Origin: Sphingomonas sp. HMP9
GTDB taxonomy: Bacteria > Pseudomonadota > Alphaproteobacteria > Sphingomonadales > Sphingomonadaceae
NCBI RefSeq assembly: GCF_013374115.1
Contig: NZ_AP022673.1
Location: forward strand, 3,808,501 to 3,872,500
Length of the DNA: 64,000 bases
Direction of reading: 5' to 3'
Of the stretch, positions 8,774 to 17,097 are shown one piece after another; positions within the stretch are counted from its first letter, which is position 1; the number at the start of each line of letters is the position of its first letter. The translations under genes were made by a program, and so were the position numbers. The notes under the pieces were generated by a model that worked only from the letters and a program-made list of their open reading frames with translations, searched no databases and had not been told where the DNA came from.

Positions 8774-9769
8774 ATGACCGGATTGCGGCTTTTGCAGCAC
8801 CAGGCGGCGGACGGCACACGATCCGTCATCGCCGCTACCGATGACAGCGCGAACTTCGTCTGGGGCGTGAACAGCGTCCGCGATCTGGCGATGCGCGCCA
8901 TTGCCGTCGGATGCGATCTGCCGACCGCGGTCCGGGCATGCGGAACCGGCGCAGCGGTAGACATCGCGGCTGAACTTGCCGCTGGCCGACTGGTATCGCC
9001 GATCGATCACGTCGACCCCGCGCACCTGATCATGACCGGCACGGGCCTCACGCATCTCGGCTCGGCCGAAGGGCGCGACAAGATGCACCGGGCGGCGCAG
9101 GCGGCCGAGACGCTCACCGACTCGATGCGAATGTTCCTCGATGGCGTTGCTGGCGGCAAGCCCGAAGCCGGCGAGACCGGGCAGCAGCCCGAATGGTTCT
9201 ACAAGGGTGACGGGTCGGGTCTGGTCGCGCCGGACGGCGCGCTCACCAGTCCGGCGTTTGCACAGGACGGCGGCGAGGAACCCGAACTTGCCGGCATTTA
9301 CCTGATCGGTCCGGACGGCACGCCGTTCCGCCTCGGCATTTGCCTTGCCAACGAATTCAGTGACCATGTCACCGAGCGGCACAATTACCTCTGGCTCGCG
9401 CATTCGAAGCTGCGTCAGGCGGCGCTCGGTCCCGAACTCCTGACTGGTCCGATCCCCGACCATGTCGAGGGCATGAGCCGCATCCACCGCGACGGCGCGC
9501 TGCTCTGGGAAAAGCCGTTCCTGTCGGGTGAGGCGAACATGTCGCACACGATCGCCAACCTCGAGGCGCATCATTTCAAATACGACCTGTTCCGGCGGCC
9601 GGGGGACGTCCATGTCCACTTCTTCGGCACGGCAACCTTGTCGTTCAGCGAAGGCGTGACCACGCAGGAGGGCGACGTGTTCGAGATCGAGGCGGCACCG
9701 TTCACGCTGCCGCTGCGCAACACGCTGGCCAAGGCGTCTCCGTCGCCCGTCGTCGTCCGCGCGCTGTAA
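8774..9769 (+). CDS. AraD1/GguC-family FAH-fold enzyme, likely 2-keto-3-deoxy sugar-acid dehydratase
   Basis: A 331-residue protein of the AraD1 family, which has a C-terminal fumarylacetoacetate-hydrolase-like fold (LAGIYLIGPDGTPFRLGICLANEFSDH; VHFFGTATLSF near the end). Family members next to pentonate dehydratases are thought to act on 2-keto-3-deoxy-L-arabonate or similar acids; that role fits the neighbours here but is inference. The ATG at 8774 is preferred because GGAGAAG lies 5 bases before it; an in-frame ATG at 8735 has no such site. It ends 2 bases from the convergent kinase gene. Confidence 0.82.
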   Translation: MTGLRLLQHQAADGTRSVIAATDDSANFVWGVNSVRDLAMRAIAVGCDLPTAVRACGTGAAVDIAAELAAGRLVSPIDHVDPAHLIMTGTGLTHLGSAEGRDKMHRAAQAAETLTDSMRMFLDGVAGGKPEAGETGQQPEWFYKGDGSGLVAPDGALTSPAFAQDGGEEPELAGIYLIGPDGTPFRLGICLANEFSDHVTERHNYLWLAHSKLRQAALGPELLTGPIPDHVEGMSRIHRDGALLWEKPFLSGEANMSHTIANLEAHHFKYDLFRRPGDVHVHFFGTATLSFSEGVTTQEGDVFEIEAAPFTLPLRNTLAKASPSPVVVRAL

Positions 9770-9771
9770 GA

Positions 9772-11178
9772 TCAGCGGCGCTGGGGCAGCGTCAGGCGGA
9801 CTAGCAGGCCGCCAAGCACGGGGGACCGGTCGAGCGTCACCGTGCCCCCGTTCAGTTCGGCAAGCTCGCGCGTGATCGACAAGCCGAAGCCGTGGCCATC
9901 GCCGCGTTCGTCAAGACGACGGCCGGGCAGCACCGCTTGCGCCATCGCGGTGTCGTCGAGGCCTTGGCCGTCGTCGGCGATTTCCAGCGTGACGGCGCCG
10001 TCGATCGAGGTGGCGATGATCGAAACTGCGGCGCGCGCGTGACGCCACGCATTATCGAGTAGATTGCCGATCATCTCGTCTAGGTCCTGCGGGTCGATTG
10101 CCACTGCAAGCTTGTCGGGAACGACGATATCGAGCGTCATCGGGCGATCGGCGTGGATGCGACGCAACACGGCGACGAGGTCGGCGACAGCGGGGGCAAT
10201 CGGTGTACGCGTCCGAGCCCCGCCGGTCGCATCGGTCCGGGCGCGGCCCAGGTGATGGCGAACGCGGCGGTCGATCTGGTCGACCATGTCCCGGACATCG
10301 GCATCGGCGTTGGCTTCGGCGAGTTTGAGCGACAGCGCGGCGAGGGGGGTCTTCAGGCCGTGCGCCAGATTGGCGACATGCTGGCGGGCGTGGACGAGAC
10401 CGGCCGCGTTCTGATCGATCAGCGCGTTGAGTTCGGCGACGAGCGGTTGCAGTTCGCCGGGCTGGTCGTCGGGGACGTGCTGTTCGGTGCCGGCGCGCAC
10501 GGCGGCGAGCGCGGTCCGGAGTTCGCGGAGAGGACGCAGGCCGAAGCGTAGCTGCACGAGCGTGGCCAAAGCGAGACCGGCGCCAAGCAAGGCCAGCGAG
10601 CCGAGCAGCGGGATCATTGCCTCGCGAAGGGGCTCCTCGACGATCCGGCGCGGGCCGATCGCTTTGATCGTCACCGTGCCGCGGGGCGTCGTGATGTCCA
10701 TGGTTCGCGAGTGGAGCCGCTCGCCGCTGTGGTCGCGCGCTTCGCCGGGATGGATTCGGTGATCGTCGGGGCCGAGCGGGCCGGGTGGACGTGGGCGCTC
10801 CCCAGCGCGTTGTGGGGTGGGTGCCGGCGGCGGGGAATTGATCGTGGCCGGTCTTACCACGGTCGGAGGCGGTGTCGTGCCGCTGGCGACGCGACCAGCG
10901 GGACCGTCGACCTGCCAGGACCATCCCGAATCGGGTTCACCGAACTCGGGCAGGTCGATCGCGCGTGATCGGTCGAGCGAACCATCCGGGCGGACGGCAC
11001 GCGCCAGCACTGCGACCTGTGCATCAAGCCGCTCGTCGAGCCCGCGCGTGACGAAGCGTTCGAGGACGTGACCGATCGTTATGCCGGCGAACAGCAGTGC
11101 GATCCCGGTCGATAGCGCGGCGATCGCGAGCATTCGGCCGAAGAGCGAGCGTCGGATAAGGCGGAAGCGTTTTCTCAT
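9772..11178 (-). CDS. Sensor histidine kinase (PhoQ/QseC-like)
   Basis: About 468 residues: a first membrane helix (LAIAALSTGIALLFAGITIG), a periplasmic region with a long Pro/His/Gly-rich stretch, a second helix (LLGSLALLGAGLALATLVQL), a HAMP-like linker, a dimerisation helix with phosphoacceptor His273 in NLAHGLKTPLA, and a HATPase domain (N box GNLLDNAWRHA, G box ADDGQGLDD, GHGFGLSI). The ATG at 11178 (MRKRF) is chosen over an ATG 45 bases earlier, which has no added domain. It is separated from its response regulator by a palindromic repeat, but the pair is still co-oriented and surely works together. Confidence 0.9.
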   Translation of the reverse strand: MRKRFRLIRRSLFGRMLAIAALSTGIALLFAGITIGHVLERFVTRGLDERLDAQVAVLARAVRPDGSLDRSRAIDLPEFGEPDSGWSWQVDGPAGRVASGTTPPPTVVRPATINSPPPAPTPQRAGERPRPPGPLGPDDHRIHPGEARDHSGERLHSRTMDITTPRGTVTIKAIGPRRIVEEPLREAMIPLLGSLALLGAGLALATLVQLRFGLRPLRELRTALAAVRAGTEQHVPDDQPGELQPLVAELNALIDQNAAGLVHARQHVANLAHGLKTPLAALSLKLAEANADADVRDMVDQIDRRVRHHLGRARTDATGGARTRTPIAPAVADLVAVLRRIHADRPMTLDIVVPDKLAVAIDPQDLDEMIGNLLDNAWRHARAAVSIIATSIDGAVTLEIADDGQGLDDTAMAQAVLPGRRLDERGDGHGFGLSITRELAELNGGTVTLDRSPVLGGLLVRLTLPQRR

Positions 11179-11219
11179 CGCAGTCGCGCATCGGAGCAGG
11201 CTGATCCGTCCACCGCATA

Positions 11220-11323
11220 CCACTCCGGCGAAGGCTGGGGTCCAAGTGGAAAGGCTTCCATGGCGGCGGGCAGTGCCTCGTTACCAATGCATGCCAACTG
11301 GGGCCCGGCCTTCGCCGGGGTGG
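11220..11323. repeat. Palindromic repeat (GAAR-loop family) between response regulator and kinase
   Basis: Two inverted arms of about 30 bases, 11220-11249 and 11294-11323, each able to fold into its own small hairpin (CCGGCGAAGGCTGG on the left). The element fills most of the space between the two-component genes. Related copies lie at 19813, 33911, 34001, 37466, 50368 and 55211. Confidence 0.8.
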
Positions 11324-11359
11324 TCCGGTGGTCGCGGTGGCGGGTTTGCGGGACCGTCA

Positions 11360-12031
11360 TCACGATCCATCCGCCGTCAGCCGATACCCGCGACCCCGGA
11401 CCGTTTCGATCATCTGCGGGCCGATCTTCCGTCGCAGCCGACCGATGATCACCTCGATCGAATTCGAGTCCACGTCCGCATCGCCTTCGTAGACGCGCTC
11501 GATCAGGTCGGCGCGCTCGATCACGATTTCGCGACGCAGCATCAGTGCCGTCAGGACGCGCCATTCGAACGCGGTGAGCTTGAGCGGCAGGCCGTCGCGT
11601 TCGAACGTCCCGAGTTGCGCGTCGAATGTCAGCGGTCCGCAAGTGACGCGCGAAGCAGCATGGCCGGCGGCGCGACGGACCAGCGCCCGTAGTCGCATCA
11701 CGACTTCCTCGACGCGGAACGGCTTCACGACATAATCGTCGGCGCCGGCCTTGAAGCCCTCGACCTTCTCGGACCAGCCATCGCGCGCCGTGAGGATCAG
11801 GACGGGCAGGTCGCGTCCCGCTGCGCGCCAGTCGCGCAAGACTGACAGCCCATCGCGCTTGGGCAGACCGAGATCGAGCACGGCTGCGTCGTACAATTCG
11901 GTCGCGCCGAGATGGCCGCCGTCCTCTCCGTTGCGCGCGACGTCGACTGCGAAATGCTCCGCGCGCAACGCTCGCGCCAGCGCGTCGGCGATCGCCGCAT
12001 CGTCCTCGACCAATAATACCCGCATGCGCAT
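11360..12031 (-). CDS. OmpR/PhoB-family response regulator
   Basis: A 223-residue regulator. The receiver domain has acidic pair Glu9-Asp10-Asp11, phosphoacceptor Asp53 (AVLDLGLPKRDG), Thr81 and Lys103 (DDYVVKPF). The C-terminal winged helix ends with NSIEVIIGRLRRKIG and IETVRGRGYRL, the usual recognition helix and wing. Closest in feel to PhoP/QseB/TctD. It lies upstream of the kinase gene and divergent from the OB-fold gene at 12138, which is a likely target by analogy with ygiW-qseBC. Confidence 0.93.
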   Translation of the reverse strand: MRMRVLLVEDDAAIADALARALRAEHFAVDVARNGEDGGHLGATELYDAAVLDLGLPKRDGLSVLRDWRAAGRDLPVLILTARDGWSEKVEGFKAGADDYVVKPFRVEEVVMRLRALVRRAAGHAASRVTCGPLTFDAQLGTFERDGLPLKLTAFEWRVLTALMLRREIVIERADLIERVYEGDADVDSNSIEVIIGRLRRKIGPQMIETVRGRGYRLTADGS

Positions 12032-12137
12032 GTCCCTATGTCCAAGGGCACAACGGAATCTGAACGGCTTGGTTCAGCGGGCGTCGGCACAGTGCGCCTA
12101 GACGGTGATTCGTCAACCAATGAGAGGAACGACGTAC

Positions 12138-12812
12138 GTGACCGAACATTCGCATAGCGCGCCTAGCAAGCGCTTCAATCTCCGCCGCAACCGTCTGGCC
12201 CTCGCCGCCGCCGGCCTGCTGGTCGTTGGCGGCGCGGCCGGTGCCGTCACCGTCGCCGCTACCCGCCCCAGCGTGACGATGGCGCCGGCTACCCCGGTCG
12301 CGATCCGCTCGCTCCAGTCCGACGGCATCGTCACGATCCGCGGCACCGTCGCCGAAACCTACGGCAACAAGTTCGTGATGGCCGATCGGACCGGTCGAGC
12401 GCTGGTCGATCTCGGACGCGAGGGCGACGGCAGCAATCTCGTCGTAGCCGGCCAGCCGGTGACGATCCAGGGCCGGTTCGAGGATGGCTTCGTCCACGCC
12501 TCGTTCCTGGTCGCACCCGGCGGCAAGGTGACGGCGCTGGGCCCGGTCGGTGGCCCGCCGCGTGGCCCGCATGGTCCTGGCCCTGATGGCCCCGGTCGCG
12601 ATGGTCCCGGCCGCCCAGGTGGCCCTGGCGGTCCCGGTGGTCCCGGCGGCCCCAACGCTCCCCCGCCGCCGCCAGCGGGCGTCGCACCGCCTCCGCCAGC
12701 CGGCATGGCACCGCCGCCGCCGCTGATGGCTTCCGGTGCAGCCGCCGCCGCGCCCGCTCCCGTCGGTGCACCGCAAAGCGCACCGGCTCGGCAGGCTACG
12801 CCGGCAACCTGA
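12138..12812 (+). CDS. Membrane-anchored OB-fold (BOF-like) protein with Gly/Pro-rich tail
   Basis: About 224 residues: a basic N-terminus (KRFNLRRNR), one membrane helix or uncleaved signal (LALAAAGLLVVGGAAGAVTV), a ~75-residue beta domain (VTIRGTVAETYGNKFVMADR to GQPVTIQGRFEDGFVHASFLV) resembling bacterial OB-fold BOF/DUF5666 domains, then a collagen-like Gly-Pro run and poly-proline blocks. GTG at 12138 has AGAGGA 9 bases upstream; ATG at 12120 is the alternative. Divergent from the response regulator. The function is unknown, though BOF proteins such as YgiW are linked to envelope stress. Confidence 0.7.
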   Translation: MTEHSHSAPSKRFNLRRNRLALAAAGLLVVGGAAGAVTVAATRPSVTMAPATPVAIRSLQSDGIVTIRGTVAETYGNKFVMADRTGRALVDLGREGDGSNLVVAGQPVTIQGRFEDGFVHASFLVAPGGKVTALGPVGGPPRGPHGPGPDGPGRDGPGRPGGPGGPGGPGGPNAPPPPPAGVAPPPPAGMAPPPPLMASGAAAAAPAPVGAPQSAPARQATPAT

Positions 12813-12847
12813 CGTTCTCCGCCCGAGCGCGGCGTCCTCACACTGAT

Positions 12848-12874
12848 GCGGGGCCGGTATCATGCCGGCTCCGC
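12848..12874. terminator. Hairpin between convergent genes, possible bidirectional terminator
   Basis: GCGGGGCCGG, loop TATCATG, CCGGCTCCGC: ten pairs including one G-T, lying between two convergent genes with only 63 bases between their stops. No T-run follows on either strand, so it may stop transcription weakly or not at all. Confidence 0.35.
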
Positions 12875-12875
12875 G

Positions 12876-13094
12876 TTACCGTGTCGGAGCGGTCTGCAAA
12901 TGCTGGCGGCGCTGCACCTGTTCGGGCGGGCGCACCCAATAGCGGCCGGTCACGACCAGCGGCAACGTAAGCAGAAGACCTGCGCCGACGTCCCACACGC
13001 CGTCGCCGATAAGCCCTGCGCCCAACCCCGCAACGGTCGACACACCCAGCAGGATCGGCAGCGCGAAGATCTGACGGTTGGTCTTGTGGGTCAT
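12876..13094 (-). CDS. Small two-helix membrane protein after PepSY gene
   Basis: A 72-residue protein with two likely membrane helices (IFALPILLGVSTVAGLGAGLIG and GAGLLLTLPLVVTGRYWV). Its ATG at 13094 overlaps the stop of the PepSY gene (ATGA), implying translational coupling, which is why this start is preferred over a longer reading frame. Small proteins like this commonly follow PepSY ferric-reductase-like genes in iron-uptake operons; its own function is unknown. Confidence 0.72.
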   Translation of the reverse strand: MTHKTNRQIFALPILLGVSTVAGLGAGLIGDGVWDVGAGLLLTLPLVVTGRYWVRPPEQVQRRQHLQTAPTR

Positions 13095-14224
13095 GCGATT
13101 TCTCCCGCCATCACGACTTCGCGGACGCGCTGGTCGCTCGGACCGCCGCGACGACGCAGCCAAAGATACAGCCCGCTGCCGAGCACGATGATCGTCAATA
13201 TGTCGAAGATCGCCCAGACGATCTTCATCGCGAGGCCGCCGTAATTCCCGAAATGCAGCGGCTGTGCGATCAGCATCGCCTGCATGTACCAGGGCATAGG
13301 CACGACCGCGTCGAGCCGTCCGTTCGCGGCATCGACGAAGCCAGGCAGCAGTAGCTTCGACGTCAGCGGCGTCGCGCCCTTGAGGAAGACGGCGTAATGA
13401 TGCTGGCTGCTGAACACGACGCCGGGGAAGGCGATGAACTGCGGCTTCATATCGGGCGCCTTGCGCTGAACGGCGTCGAGTGCAGCCTGCACCGAGGCGC
13501 GCTTACCCCCGAGCGGCGTGCGCGTCTCGCTGGCGATGATCTCGGCAAGGCCGTTCGCCTTCCAGACCGCGGTGATCGGCACGACGAAGGTGTTGATCGT
13601 GCCCGTGACGCCGACGACGCTCGCCCAGACGAGCGTCACGATGCCGAGCAAATTGTGGCGATCGAGCCACCCGAGCCGCTTGCTGCGCCCACGCCGCAAC
13701 GTGCCGAAGTCGAGCTTGGCCATGAACGGTGCATAGAGCACCACGCCCGAGACGATTGCGGCGAAGAAGAGCAGGCCCATCACGCCGAGGAAGATCTCCG
13801 CCCAGAAGCCGAGCAGCATGTCGGTGTGGAGCTTGAGGATGAACGCCATCACGCCGGGGACATAGGGCGGCATCTTTGCACCGCTGCGCGCGTCGAACGC
13901 CAGGAAGTGCATCGCCGCGGGGGCGGCATCGGGCGTCGGGCCCGTCGTGACGTATACGATCGGGCGTTCGTCGTCGAAGCTGATGTAGAGCGGCAGTTCG
14001 CCGGGGGCGACCGTTGCGGCGCGTGCGAGAATCGTATCGAGCGACAGCGAAGGCGTACCCGCGGGCAGAGCCGCCATCGGCGCGGGCGGATTAAACCAGC
14101 CGTCTATTTCTTCCTCGAAGATCAGCGGCAGGCCGGTCACGCAGAGCATTAGCAGGAACGCGGTGCAGATCAGGCTCGTCCATTTGTGGACGAGATACCA
14201 GGTCTTGATCGTGCCGCGTGTCAT
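13091..14224 (-). CDS. PepSY-associated transmembrane protein (iron-uptake related)
   Basis: A 377-residue PepSY_TM protein with four main membrane helices: around residues 13-33 (TSLICTAFLLMLCVTGLPLIF), 138-163 (LGFWAEIFLGVMGLLFFAAIVSG...), 192-215 (LLGIVTLVWASVVGVTGTIN) and near the C-terminus (IFDILTIIVLGSGLYLWLRR). Histidines inside or near helices (LVHKW, KLHTDMLLG, DRHNLLG, QPLHFGNYGG) are the pattern thought to carry heme in the family. Members usually sit with TonB-dependent receptors and are thought to reduce siderophore iron. A Fur-like site lies 68 bases upstream. Confidence 0.85.
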   Translation of the reverse strand: MTRGTIKTWYLVHKWTSLICTAFLLMLCVTGLPLIFEEEIDGWFNPPAPMAALPAGTPSLSLDTILARAATVAPGELPLYISFDDERPIVYVTTGPTPDAAPAAMHFLAFDARSGAKMPPYVPGVMAFILKLHTDMLLGFWAEIFLGVMGLLFFAAIVSGVVLYAPFMAKLDFGTLRRGRSKRLGWLDRHNLLGIVTLVWASVVGVTGTINTFVVPITAVWKANGLAEIIASETRTPLGGKRASVQAALDAVQRKAPDMKPQFIAFPGVVFSSQHHYAVFLKGATPLTSKLLLPGFVDAANGRLDAVVPMPWYMQAMLIAQPLHFGNYGGLAMKIVWAIFDILTIIVLGSGLYLWLRRRGGPSDQRVREVVMAGEIA

Positions 14225-14291
14225 GCTCGAGGGGCAAATACGTCATAGGAAAGGTGCTGCCGGCTGGTCACCAGCTCACAGGTACAGATTT

Positions 14292-14310
14292 GATAACGAT
14301 GTGCAATAGC
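14292..14310 (-). promoter_or_regulatory. Candidate Fur box upstream of the PepSY gene
   Basis: GATAACGATGTGCAATAGC agrees with the classical 19-base Fur consensus at 13 positions and lies in the leader region of an iron-related gene. Alphaproteobacterial Fur/Irr sites differ from the enterobacterial consensus, so this is only a candidate. Confidence 0.35.
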
Positions 14311-14335
14311 GACGTAGGCGCGGGCCCCGTCAACT

Positions 14336-14460
14336 GATCCTCCCCGCCCAGGGGGAGGTGGCTCGCACTTGCTGGACGGAGGGGGGAGAAAGGGTAACTG
14401 CTGTTGCGCGTTCCTCCCCCTCCGTCACCTTCGGCGACACCTCCCCCTTGCGGGGGAGGA
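14336..14460. repeat. G/C-block palindromic repeat
   Basis: Inverted arms beginning GATCCTCCCCGCCCAGGGGG and ending with the complement near 14460, each arm itself a hairpin (CCTCCCC/GGGGAGG). Same family as 31803-31927 and 37576-37697. It fills most of the 243-base gap between the PepSY gene and the SDR gene. Confidence 0.75.
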
Positions 14461-14467
14461 CTAAGCG

Positions 14468-15361
14468 CTAGGCCACCCCTGCGCCGCCCGTGACGCCGTA
14501 GACTTCACCCGTAATGTAGCTTCCCTCCTGCGAGGCGAGCAGCACGTACACTGGCGCGATCTCCACCGGCTGGCCGGGGCGGCCGAAATGGCTTTTCGAC
14601 CCGAACGTCACGACCATCTCCTGCGGCTGGCCACCGCTTGGCTGCAGCACCGTCCAGAACGGCCCCGGCGCGACGACGTTGGCGCGGATGCCCTTTTCGA
14701 TCAGCTGCTTGGCGAGCCCCTTGGTGTACGCGACGATCGCTGCCTTGGTGGTCGCATAGTCGAGCAGATTGTCCGACGGGTCATAGCCCTGCACCGATGC
14801 GGTCGTGATCACCGCCGCGCCGACCGGTAGATGCGGGACGGCGGCCTGCACGAACCAGTGGAGCGCATAGACGTTGGTCTTCATCGTCTGGTCGAAATCG
14901 TCGGTCGAGATATCGGCGACGGTCGGCCGCGTCTGCTGGCGACCTGCGTTGACTACCAGCACGTCGAGCGCGCCGAACGCATCGACCGTCTGCTGGACGG
15001 CCGCGCGACAGAACGCCTCGTCCTTCACGTCGCCAGGAAGTGCGAGCGCCTTGCGCCCCTCGGCCTCGATCAAGGCGACGACTTCCTTGGCGTCCACCTC
15101 CTCGGCGGGCAGATAGACGATCGCAACGTCGGCGCCTTCGCGGGCATAGGCGATCGCGGCAGCGCGGCCGATGCCGCTGTCGCCGCCGGTGATGAGCGCC
15201 TTCCGCCCTGCCAGCTTGCCCGAGCCCGTGTAGCTGGTCTCGCCGTGATCGGGCTTCGGATCCATCTTCGACGCGATGCCCGGTGCTTCCTGCGGCTGTT
15301 GCGGGAAGGGGGGCTGCGGATATTGTGTGCGCGGATCCTGCATGGTGAGCCGGTCGGCCAT
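14468..15361 (-). CDS. SDR-family oxidoreductase (general-stress type, YdaD/YhdF-like)
   Basis: A 297-residue short-chain dehydrogenase. The N-terminal extension (PQPPFPQQPQEAPG ... KPDHGETSYTGSGKLAGRKA) is typical of the stress-protein-39 branch. The cofactor loop is TGGDSGIGRAAA, followed by NAG in VVNAGRQQ and the catalytic set with YATTKAA. The start at 15361 has AGGAGC 6-7 bases before it. It reduces or oxidises an unknown alcohol or carbonyl with NAD(P)H. The ATG lies 59 bases from the start of the OFA transporter's stop, so it may be read with it. Confidence 0.88.
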   Translation of the reverse strand: MADRLTMQDPRTQYPQPPFPQQPQEAPGIASKMDPKPDHGETSYTGSGKLAGRKALITGGDSGIGRAAAIAYAREGADVAIVYLPAEEVDAKEVVALIEAEGRKALALPGDVKDEAFCRAAVQQTVDAFGALDVLVVNAGRQQTRPTVADISTDDFDQTMKTNVYALHWFVQAAVPHLPVGAAVITTASVQGYDPSDNLLDYATTKAAIVAYTKGLAKQLIEKGIRANVVAPGPFWTVLQPSGGQPQEMVVTFGSKSHFGRPGQPVEIAPVYVLLASQEGSYITGEVYGVTGGAGVA

Positions 15362-15420
15362 GGGTTGCTCCTGTGAAGATTGAGCAGGGGCAACCCATGT
15401 CGGCACGGATAGGTTGCGTC

Positions 15421-17052
15421 TTATTTGAACAGGATCAACGCCTTCGACAGCGTCATGTAGATACCCCAGAGGATCGGCAACCCGACCGCCAGCCATGCGA
15501 AGACGATGATCGGCGAGGTGCCGACCGCCGTAGCGACCGTATTGCTGGCGACCGTTTCCACCGCGATCGGCCGGTCATCCGCCGCCATGTGGAATTTGGC
15601 CGCGACCGGCCGGACGAACAGATTCGCGACGAACCCCGCGATTAGCATCGCCGCCAGCACCCAGAAGATCGGCGGGTAGATATCGCTGCGAGGCACGCCT
15701 GCAGCGATCGCGCGATCGCGCATGTTGGCGACGAGCAGCGGCCCGACCACGCCCGCAGTCGACCAGGCGGTCAGCAACCGTCCGTGGATCGCGCCGACAT
15801 ATTTCGTCCCGAACAGGTCGGCGAGATACGCAGGCACGGTCGCGAACCCGCCGCCGTACATCGAGGCGAGGATGCAGAAGACCAGGATGAACAGCCCCAG
15901 CGTCGTGCCAGCCAGCGCCGGTGCCGCGAAGCCGTAGAGCACGGCGCCCGCAGCGAGGATCGTCGCGAATAGAGGTTTGCGGCCGATGCGATCGGACAGC
16001 CATGCCCAGAAAAACCGCCCACCGATGTTGAACAGGCTGATCGCGCCGACGAACCCTGCGCCGACCGCCGCTGCGGCCTTCTTCTGGTCGTCGTCGAACG
16101 CGGTGAACAGCACGCCGGGCGCATCGATCAGGCGTCCGCCGAACAGCTCCTGCAACATCGGCGAGGCAATGCCGATGATGCCGATCGACGCGGACACGTT
16201 GAAGAACAGCACCAGCCACACGAGCCAGAATTGCGGCGTCCGGTGCGCGTCCGACAGCGCGACGTTGAAGCGGCTGATCGAGGCCTTGGCGCTGGTCGGT
16301 GCGGTCCAGCCCGCGGGTGCCCAGCCCTCGGCGGGGACGCGGTAGCCGATCGCACCTGCCATCATGAACACGAAGTAGACGCAGGCGAGGACGAGGAACG
16401 TCTGCCAGACTCCGACGCCCGCCCCTGTGCCAGCTGCGCGCGCGAAATGCTTCATCAAAAGGTCGGCGAGCGGTCCGCCGATCATCGCGCCACCGCCGAA
16501 GCCCATGATCGCCATGCCGGTCGCCATGCCACGCCGATCGGGAAACCATTTGATCAGCGTCGAGACGGGCGAGATATACCCGAGTCCCAGCCCGATCCCG
16601 CCGATCACTCCCGACCCGAGCCAGATCAGCCAGAGCTGATGCGTCGCGATCCCGATTGCGGCGATACCCATGCCGCCGCACCAGCAGAATGCGGCGACGA
16701 TGCCGGCCTTCCGGGGTCCCGCCCGTTCGAGCCAGCCGCCCCAGATCGCCGCAGCGGCACCCAGCACGACGAAGAACAACGTGTAGGTCCAGACAAGATC
16801 GCTGATCCGCCAGTCGCAGGTCGTGGTGGTCAGCGCGCCGAGCAGCGAGAGGTTGGGGCAGGCGACCGGGTCGGTGATGCCGATGGCGCGCGACAGCGGC
16901 AACCAGAACACGCTGAACCCGTACGCCATGCCGATGCACAGATGGATCGCGAGCGCGCAGGGGGGCACGAGCCAGCGGTTGAACCCGGGCGCGGCGACGG
17001 TTCGCGCCCTGCTGAGGAAGCCCTCCGCGGCCAAGTCTCTGGTGTCCGGCAT
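15421..17052 (-). CDS. OFA-family MFS transporter
   Basis: A 543-residue MFS protein with 12 helices, matching the oxalate/formate-antiporter group: NRWLVPPCALAIHLCIGMAYGFSVFWLP at the start, and the middle motif GYISPVSTLIKWFPDRRGMATGMAIMGFGGGAMI, which is diagnostic. A second half signature is GRFFWAWLSDRIGRK. Substrates in this group are small carboxylates. The FAH-family hydrolase gene lies 45 bases upstream in the same direction, suggesting joint use on a dicarboxylate or pyruvate-type acid; this is inference. Confidence 0.88.
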   Translation of the reverse strand: MPDTRDLAAEGFLSRARTVAAPGFNRWLVPPCALAIHLCIGMAYGFSVFWLPLSRAIGITDPVACPNLSLLGALTTTTCDWRISDLVWTYTLFFVVLGAAAAIWGGWLERAGPRKAGIVAAFCWCGGMGIAAIGIATHQLWLIWLGSGVIGGIGLGLGYISPVSTLIKWFPDRRGMATGMAIMGFGGGAMIGGPLADLLMKHFARAAGTGAGVGVWQTFLVLACVYFVFMMAGAIGYRVPAEGWAPAGWTAPTSAKASISRFNVALSDAHRTPQFWLVWLVLFFNVSASIGIIGIASPMLQELFGGRLIDAPGVLFTAFDDDQKKAAAAVGAGFVGAISLFNIGGRFFWAWLSDRIGRKPLFATILAAGAVLYGFAAPALAGTTLGLFILVFCILASMYGGGFATVPAYLADLFGTKYVGAIHGRLLTAWSTAGVVGPLLVANMRDRAIAAGVPRSDIYPPIFWVLAAMLIAGFVANLFVRPVAAKFHMAADDRPIAVETVASNTVATAVGTSPIIVFAWLAVGLPILWGIYMTLSKALILFK

Positions 17053-17097
17053 GCAACCCCCCTGCTTACTATATTTTATGCGCCGGACGATGAGCGA

